From Strongylocentrotus droebachiensis (Eukaryota > Echinodermata > Echinoidea > Camarodonta > Strongylocentrotidae): 64,000 bases of DNA. A program made the position numbers and the translations under genes. Below, in pieces: positions 57,401 through 64,000 of the stretch; position 1 is the first letter of the stretch, and each line of letters opens with the position of its first letter. The stretch covers positions 47,165-111,164 of the forward strand of contig JAVYIG010006831.1 in assembly GCA_035222895.1 (NCBI GenBank), written 5' to 3'. Under the pieces are notes generated by a model that worked only from the letters and a program-made list of their open reading frames with translations, was not told the DNA's origin and did no database searches.

Positions 57401-59487
57401 AAAGCTATGACTAAGTAGCAATACAACTTTTAGTATTATTATATTATGAATTCCATTTTAAAATGCCAGGAAAGTAAGCAAAATGTTTTATTTTAATTTG
57501 CTCTGTCATAAGAAATGCTCGATCGAGAGTAATGACGGCTACCCTTTAGGTGTTATATGATTCCAATTTATTAGTATTTTAGCTTCACATTTTATATTCC
57601 TTTTGCTAATTCTTGGCCATATCGCAATATTCTTTCCCCTATGAAATATAACACAGCGCTCGGCATGATATTGAATCAAACACTACTGGATTGACCGAGG
57701 TCGTTGACTTCTTGCACGGACACCAAGGTATGCATTTTTGTCCAGAAATGATTTCACTATTCTGAATCGCAGATTTACTTAGGGGCTTTGGGAAACGATG
57801 AAATATTATTCTACAATTCACGCTTATTGAATAAAAGGTTATTGGTCATACACAGAAGAAAAATATGCATACGGGTTTCGTGAGAAGAAAATTATTATGG
57901 CCGTCTATTACTTGTGTACAGTGCGTCCCAGAAAAAACGAAACCGAGAAGTATCGATGTTCTATCATAACTTAATCACAACTATAATTAATGAATGATAC
58001 ATATTTGGAAAGCTTAGAGTCTCCTCTTTCATGTGATGCTACTCAGATGATGCATATTTCACGCATGAGTGATTAAAAGCAATTTGAAGGAAGGAAACCA
58101 AAAAGACATTTGGCGGGCGGTATCTGAGTTTCGAAGAAAAATTCACATTTCTAGAAAGTTGAGTTTCTGCCCTTTCATATGACACCTCAATCAGGAAAAA
58201 TGAGCGAGGAATGACAAAGTTCTGTTTTTTTAAATTAGTGCTTGCATTTCCATAATTTTATTAAACGAATTCGTTTTCACTGGCTGCATGCCGTATCAAT
58301 AAACGAAATTAACAAAAGACTTAACTCCGTTTCGTTGACAATCAGCCGTAGACGAGAGTCTTCATGTATGGCTGATTGTCAACGAAACGGAGTTAAGTCT
58401 TTTGTCAAATCTGCTTTTTGCTACGGCAGGCACCCAGTGAAAACGAATTCGTTTGTTAAAATTATGAAAATGTAAGGGCTACTTTAAACAACCAGAACTT
58501 TGTTATTCCTCGCTCATTTTTCCTGATTGAGGTATCATATAAAGGGCAGAAACTCAACTTTCTAGAAATGTGAATTTTTCTTCGAAATTCAGATACCGCC
58601 CGCCAAATGTCTTTTGGTTTCCTTCCTTTATATTTATTCTTGGAAACCTACAAAAAACAAGCTATGCTTTTCAGTAGGTTTCTGTTTAATTTCATAATCT
58701 TAAACTTATTTGGTCAACTACGTTCCTTATTGTGCAAACAATTGATATATGAAATGGAATAAATTTGAATTGAAGAAAAAAAACAAAATCAAATCAATCT
58801 CGTACCGAAAATGATGGAAAACGGAATAAATGGTTCATAAGGCCCTGCATAAACTTCGTGACTGTGAGTTCAAGTGAGAATAGTAATTAGTTTCCCATTT
58901 CCTTTATTCTATATGTGTGTATGTTTGTGACTGTTTGCTTTTTCCTGTCAGGTCGCTACCCAGTTGCTGTCATAACCCACGTGGACGTGGCAGAGAAGGA
59001 TCACATTGGGACTCTCGAGTCTGTGCTACGTGTGTGTGGTGTTAGTGAAATCTTCAAGGTGGCCAATCTCACCGATGGAAAGGCAAATCTAGAAGATCTC
59101 TACCAACTCAGTCTCCTTAACCTAATCGATAGGTGTATGACGGACGGTGACGATACGCTCATATTCAAGTACTATCAGAAGATGGAGGAGATTCGGAAGA
59201 AACAGAAAGAGAAGGCGCGTAAGGAAGAAGACGAACGACGGACACGAGAACTTGAACAAAGGGTACGCGGGCAGGAGCGAATGGCGATCGAACAAGAACG
59301 AAGAGTACAGGAAGATCGACGCAAAGACGGAATCAATCATTATGATACGAAGTTACAGCAGCAGCGGTACATATCGCATATGGAACAGGAGAAAGAGAGG
59401 ACGGAGCGAGAGAGGGATCACCGCTTCAAGAAATCAGAGGCTAAAATACAGAAGGAGCTTGAGCGAATGCGGCACCTTTTCTTATAA
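51429..59487 (+). CDS. IFI44-like P-loop GTPase with coiled coil, paralogue 2
   Basis: Five exons: 51,429-51,555; 51,716-51,952; 52,837-52,969; 57,657-57,727; 58,952-59,487. Spliced length is 367 aa, all junctions GT-AG. Residues: YIGLFGPTGCGKTSLINSL (P-loop 46-53), FVIDNRGLD (G3, D101), CAVFVF, VITHVD (G4, 198-201), then NLTDGKANL..LLNLIDRCM and a charged coiled coil rich in Glu/Arg to the C-terminus LERMRHLFL. Exons 1 and 2 together equal exon 1 of paralogue 1, so this gene has one extra intron cutting immediately before the P-loop. The second to fourth introns have the same phases as in paralogue 1. A LINE lies in the third intron and a palindromic MITE in the fourth. An ATTAAA at 59,753 is a possible polyadenylation signal. 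The start ATG GCG GCA TCG has a good upstream context; an out-of-frame ATG lies a few bases before it. Confidence 0.85.
52992..56165 (-). mobile_element. LINE 3 (Jockey/CR1-like) in intron 3
   Basis: Minus-strand LINE with endonuclease start (SISHLNVRSLRNKKEEI, SETWIDDSF, GGVGCYIRNNIGY; 56,141-55,878), a linker (RDRDYCKRKFDKLKK; 55,353-55,111), RT (NYIISLLSCLSKILEK, SGFRPKHSTATCL, LDLKKAFDVISH, YSGVPQGSILGPL, LYADDTALF; 54,823-54,000) and a C-terminus with SYLNQRLLKHLYYSLIIPHIDYCSVVWG (53,936-53,394). The 3' end carries an (AAATA)n tail at about 53,002-53,018. Several frame changes make it non-functional. Confidence 0.9.
57917..58640. mobile_element. Mariner-like palindromic MITE in GTPase 2 intron 4
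   Basis: The left end TACAGTGCGTCCCAGAAAAA carries a mariner-type CAGTG terminus. From about 58,087 to 58,635 the DNA is a palindrome of roughly 270-bp arms (ACTCCGTTTCGTTGACAATC and its complement around a small centre at 58,347-58,375). The right terminus is missing. It occupies the intron homologous to the one carrying the MITE at 45,704. Confidence 0.7.
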
Positions 59488-60377
59488 ATTCTGGAATCTT
59501 TCCCGTATAAGATCAAGTGTGATTATGGCATTTAAATTCCTACTCTTTAAACTTGGAATTATGATTATAAGTCTGAAAATGATAGTCCGAAGGTTTCAGA
59601 ACACGGATCCGAGTTTGCGGTAAAGATTGAGGCCGAGTCACCCAAGTCCGAAACCGAGTCCGAGTCCGAGTCCGTCTTCTTTCCCATCTATACATTGTAT
59701 TTAGATTAAGAGCTACGATGTGAAGTTGGATAAATATGTACTGAAGTGGCATTAAAACTCATTACAAAACGGTGTAGCTGTCAAAACTGAAGTAACCAGA
59801 TTTCAACCAAAATCTTTAAGTTAATAAGGCCTATTTATTTTTATATGTAAATAGAAGGTAACATTTTGATGCATGTAACTGTCTGTTTTTATTGTAAAAT
59901 TTGAAGTTCGTTTTGTTGACACACATCACGTGTCAAATGATTTTGTTGTCATCTAATCATGCTTGATAAAGAAAAGCCAATATTATAATGGTGTTCTTGA
60001 AGGGCATGAGGAAAATCATTAAATGACTAGGATTTCCTGTTTATCTCAGTAAAACCTCCGAGATATACGGTGATTTGATAATGTCGTGTGTTTTTCCTAA
60101 CTCATGAAAGGTGGACTTGCATGGAATTTTTTATTTGTCACATTCTCAAGAAACCGGCCAAACCAAATATTCACATAAGTTTTTGTTTTGTTGAATTGAA
60201 TTGAAATTTTGAATTGAAAAGAACTTGGTTGTTAACGTACATGTAAGTGTAACAATAGTATTCTGTTACCACATAAAAGCCCAAACTATCAATTCTTATA
60301 TTTTATTCTACTTCAATGTACTTATATTGTATTTGTTATATTTTTAAATAAGAGCAATATACATAGTGGCATATTAT
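59488..60377. other. 3' flank of GTPase gene 2
   Basis: Short GAGTCC repeats at about 59,634-59,670, otherwise AT-rich. Nothing else was recognised. Confidence 0.5.
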
Positions 60378-60542
60378 ACAGTTATTGACTGGTAGGGGGT
60401 GTAGTATAACATTATTTGGGCTGCTGAATGGAGTTATATTTCCCAAGTGTTTATATTTTCCCAAAGCTCGCAGCGCTGAGGGAAAATATAACTCCCTTCA
60501 GGTCCAAAGAATGTTATATACCCCCTGCCAGTCAATAACTGT
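60378..60542. repeat. Palindromic MITE, about 165 bp
   Basis: Inverted ends CAGTTATTGACTGGTAGGGG and CCCCTGCCAGTCAATAACTG, with matching GAGTTATATTT internal words and a GC-rich turn (AAAGCTCGCAGCGCTGAGGG). Non-coding. Confidence 0.75.
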
Positions 60543-60584
60543 TATATTAGATAGCCTTGGTTTTAATTTGTTTTCTTTCTTTTT

Positions 60585-60820
60585 CTTTGTGGGGGGGGGG
60601 GGGTCCATATTTTGTTTGCATTTTTAAAATAATATTTGGAGATAGGAAGAAAAAAAACCTTCACAAAATAGGGGAAAAAATGATTTCAAGGGAGAAAAAG
60701 AAAAAATTCTTACCCAAAAAGCATATTTTTGGAGAAAAAAAAAAATTGGAAAAAAGAATTTCAAGGGGGAAAAAAAAATTCATGAAAAAAAAATATTGAA
60801 AAAAAAGACCCTCGGTAATG
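60585..60820. repeat. A-rich low-complexity block
   Basis: A G-run at about 60,591-60,603 is followed by A-runs with repeated TTTCAAGGG words. Lysine-rich frames here are not genes. Confidence 0.6.
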
Positions 60821-61023
60821 GTGTAAAAATGTGTGCAATTGGTGACAAACAGTCCTCAAGAGGGCGACATGCATTGATTAAAAATAAATTTATTTCACCA
60901 GCTGGTAAAATTAATACTGAAAAGTGACCGGCCAGGAAATAAAACAATTTGGATCCTCGCAATTGATATCACGTGACGAGCTCTGGACCAATCACATATC
61001 GGTATCTGTCTAAGCTATCTAAT

Positions 61024-61150
61024 ATTATACAAATAATGAATGGTTATGAGTTCAACAAAATGCACGATCGTGCAATATAACATCTATTGAATATCATGTG
61101 ACCAACAATCCTCCAATCAAATAACAAGGATCCACGTAGGTGTTGTATAA
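61024..61150. repeat. Short copy of the 895-1362 element
   Basis: Starts ATTATACAAATAATGAATGG and ends AGGTGTTGTATAA, with the same internal CAACAATCCTCCAATCAAAT words and a 340-bp internal deletion relative to copy 1. It supports the element's limits. Confidence 0.6.
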
Positions 61151-61380
61151 AAAAAAGATATTACAGGATGAAAACAAAACGTTATTTTGTTAACACAAAA
61201 GTAATCTTAATATTTAGATTTCAACAGCATAAGAGCTCGGTTCCAAAAGGTACTACATCCACAAATCCAAGTTCTGAGAAAAATACGATGTTTTTAACGT
61301 GACTCGGTAATATTGTTGAAGATTGATGACAAAAATGCGTAACTTTTGTATGAAATGTAACTTATTATATTCCTTATATA

Positions 61381-61863
61381 TAGGATTTTATTGAAATCAA
61401 AACATCAAAAAACCAAGAGCAAACAGTCCAAAGACTGACAACTGTCTTGGGTACAAAAATATAATTTAAATCAAATATACATAATAAAATAGCAGTAATG
61501 AATAAATACATAAGTTACATAAGTTAAAATATCAAATAACTAAACTATTATCAATAAATATTGCAAAAAGGACATATAAACAATAAGTAAACATCATTAC
61601 AATTACGTCAAAAGAGGGCTCTCGAGCTGTGCAAAATCTAAATCAGGCACAGACCGAGAGTCCAATAAAAGAAAATTAAAATGCATAAGACTGGGTTTAA
61701 AAAAGATCAATAGTGAAAAGAGGGGAATATGTCAGCTAAAGAATAATTTTTTAAATTTAAAGCTTTGAGAAGGCACAAATAACATACAATAAAGAAATTC
61801 CCAAAAGAGCATAGTAAGAGAAGAGATAGAGGAAAAGAGAGGGAGAAAATAAGAAAGGAGAGA

Positions 61864-61913
<50 letters not shown>

Positions 61914-62117
61914 GGAAGAGGATAGGAAGAAAGTTAGGGAAATATAAATACCATCTGTAGAATTTGTAAAATCAGTCCAGGTTTTCAACATTGTAGACAT
62001 CATTGCAATTAACCCAAAATACATGAAACATACAATAAAGAAATTCCCAAGAGAGCATAGAGAAAAAAAAGAGTAAAATAGGGGGAGAGAGGGAAGAAAA
62101 AAAAAGAAGAAAGAGAG

Positions 62118-62148
<31 letters not shown>

Positions 62149-63515
62149 AGGAAGGGGATAGGAAGAGAGTTAGGGAAATATCAATACCAACTGTAGACTC
62201 TATAAAAACAGCCCAAGTATCCAAACATTATAGACATTGTAATTAATCTGAAATACATGTAACATACAATAAAGAAAATCCCAAGAGAGCATAGAAAGAG
62301 AAGAGAGTAAAACAGATGGAGAGAAATAGGAAAAGAGAAAGGGGGAGAGAGAGAGAGGAGAGAGAGAGAGAAGAAGATAGGAAAAAAGTTAGGGAAATAT
62401 CAATAAAATCTGTAGACTCTGTAAAATCAGAACAAGTATCTAAACATTGTAGACAGTAGACATTATTGCAAGAATTATGAAATACATGTACATAAAGGAA
62501 AAAGAAACATGTGTAATCTACCAAAGAAGAATGGAAGAAGAAGGAGGAGGAAAAGAGAAGAATTTGAGAAAGAGAGGGGAAAACACCAGAAAGGAAATTA
62601 GAAATTGATAGAGAAATTGATAGATTTACACAAGTTTCATCATGTTGATTACCTTCACTGCCTGTGGTACAAAAGAATTTTGGTATCTGGATGTACGGCA
62701 TGTAGGTTGGCAAAGAGGGTCACTGTTTCTTAACTGGCGAAAATTTGGTAAGGAATCCCTACATGGAGGGAGCATGGAAGAATGTCTGGATTGCAAAAGT
62801 GATTTAACAAAACTTATGAACAATTGTTGTCGTCTATCTGCAAGGGATGGAATCTGTAAAACTTGAAGGGCGTGAAGGTTATCAACATAATTGTATCCCA
62901 AAATGATACGGCAAGATCTTTTTTGGACTCGTTCGATCTTGTTCGACTGATTGGCAGTAATAGATGATGACCACACTGGGGAGGCATATTCAACTAACGG
63001 TCTAATATAAATAATATAAATAGCAACCAAATCCTCTAGTGGAGCTTTGTGTTTGCTAAGAACACAAAGGATGTAAAAACGTCGTGATGCCTGTTTGACA
63101 GCATTCTCGACTTGTCTATCCCATTTCATATCAGACTGTAAGTGCACTCCCAATAACTTAACAAACTCAGTAGGCTGAAGGACAGAGTCACTGATGCTAA
63201 CTTCGGGCATAACAATCTGGTTCCGAAGGAAAGAGATATGCAATACCTTACACTTCTCAGGCTTAGGGGTCATTTGATTATCAACAGAACACTCGGTGAT
63301 CAAAGATAAATGATCTTGCAATACGGAGGGTTGAGATTTGTGTCTGATTTCAGCGACACTCAAATCATCAACATATTTCCATCTCAGAGGAGTAGAGGTT
63401 GCAACATCATTTATCATGATTAAGAAAAGAATGGGACCGAGCCTCGTACCTTGCGGTACTCCACATGTAACAGGCAGGGGCCCACTAAAGGTAGATCCTA
63501 AACGTACACAGTGCA
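61381..63515 (-). mobile_element. LINE 4 (CR1-like), 5'-truncated
   Basis: Minus-strand 310-aa frame: LPVTCGVPQGTRLGPILFLIMINDV, LRWKYVDDLSVAEI (catalytic YVDD), KLLGVHLQSDMKWDRQVE, RRFYILCVLSKHKAPLEDL, IYIRPLVEYASPVWSSS, QKRSCRIILG, YQNSFVPQAVKVIN, then a stop near 62,626. It has an intact frame over the visible part. The 3' UTR (61,381-62,625) is a purine-rich tandem array. The endonuclease and first RT blocks are missing. Confidence 0.9.
61783..62510. repeat. LINE 4 3' UTR tandem repeat, about 235-245 bp
   Basis: Three units beginning ACATACAATAAAGAAATTCC at about 61,783, 62,028 and 62,261, plus a partial fourth near 62,486. Each contains a (GA)n tract and a TAGACATTG..AATACATG segment. 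Unit lengths are about 245, 233 and 225 bp. Confidence 0.75.
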
Positions 63516-63883
63516 ACATGCAATAAATCCTGAAAAAAATCTCAAACCACAAAGACATCTATGTTTTTTTAAGGCGCCACTGGGCCACACCCTCTAACAG
63601 TAAATTTTACCAACCAATTTTGAATTTTCCCAACCGTTTGAACATTTAAATGTTTGAAATGGTAATGAAGCCAATTCATTGGTGTTATGACGATTTAAAT
63701 TCACTTTAAATGTAAGTAAATTGTAACAATATAGTTGGGAGAAATAAGAAATCAATCAGTTCGATTTTTCCCGATCTTTATCATTATTAATGGTCTGTTT
63801 TCACTCAACTGTACATCTAGCATTGAAGTCACTACCTTAGCACCATTTTCTCTCTTCTGAACGATGTTACCAAGTCCCTTTAA

Positions 63884-64000
63884 TTATCATAGTGAGCAGC
63901 AGGCGCGTACGCAGGGGGGGGGGTGGTTAACCCCCCCCCCCTTTAATATTTTTTAATGTGTGTGTTTTGGAGCAAACCCCCTCCCCCCCACCCCCCCCCA
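63884..64000. other. G-run and C-run repeat at the window edge
   Basis: GCAGGCGCGTACGCAGGGG followed by long G and C runs. It resembles the G/C-run starts of the dispersed repeat at 11,890. Truncated by the window. Confidence 0.4.

Larger units (their letters stand above)
61298..63879. mobile_element. TTAA-flanked MITE, family 2, split by LINE 4
   Basis: TTAA at 61,294-61,297 and 63,880-63,883; ends CGTGACTCGGTAATATTG and the inverse of AGGGACTTGGTAACATCG. The left 80 bp and the right 360 bp match 8374-8907. LINE 4 occupies the middle, with a short loss of MITE sequence at the insertion point. Confidence 0.75.

Overview
The window is eukaryotic, AT-rich, repeat-dense and intron-containing. 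Its mix of several CR1/L2-type LINEs, a Penelope-like element, Helitron ends, TTAA- and TA-targeting MITEs, (GA)n/(CA)n tracts and a coiled-coil IFI44-like GTPase pair fits a marine invertebrate. An echinoderm is my first guess, but this is an inference from repeat content and not proven. No rRNA, tRNA or CRISPR was seen. Host genes take up little of the sequence. Layout: 1-12.7 kb is repeats (a broken LINE at 2.76-4.84 kb, several MITEs, a 664-bp tandem duplication, minisatellites). 12.7-26.7 kb is one near full-length L2/CR1-like LINE on the minus strand, split into five collinear segments by later insertions. Going along the plus strand these are a TTAA MITE (13.56-14.09), a GC-rich TTAA element (15.23-15.93), a Helitron with a readable A|T junction (16,228-20,846) and a second LINE (21.12-25.41). 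The Helitron holds a 2.2-kb fold-back element that itself holds a second copy of the GC-rich TTAA element; the second LINE holds a Penelope-like element with a 14-bp target duplication. 27.1-28.5 kb is a decayed LINE. 28.8-36.8 kb holds a probable multi-exon minus-strand gene of unknown function. 36.8-42.2 kb is mostly non-coding with small MITEs. 42.2-59.5 kb carries two head-to-tail paralogous genes for IFI44-like P-loop GTPases with C-terminal coiled coils (430 and 367 aa when the visible exons are spliced). Their intron phases agree and their introns are stuffed with transposons. 60-64 kb is palindromic MITEs and a CR1-like LINE inserted into a TTAA MITE. The two GTPases are probably an innate-immunity type tandem pair: vertebrate IFI44 is interferon-induced, but no function is shown here. 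The exon structures come from reading splice sites and matching the two paralogues against each other, so they are well supported for the GTPases and only partial for the 28.8-36.8 kb gene.
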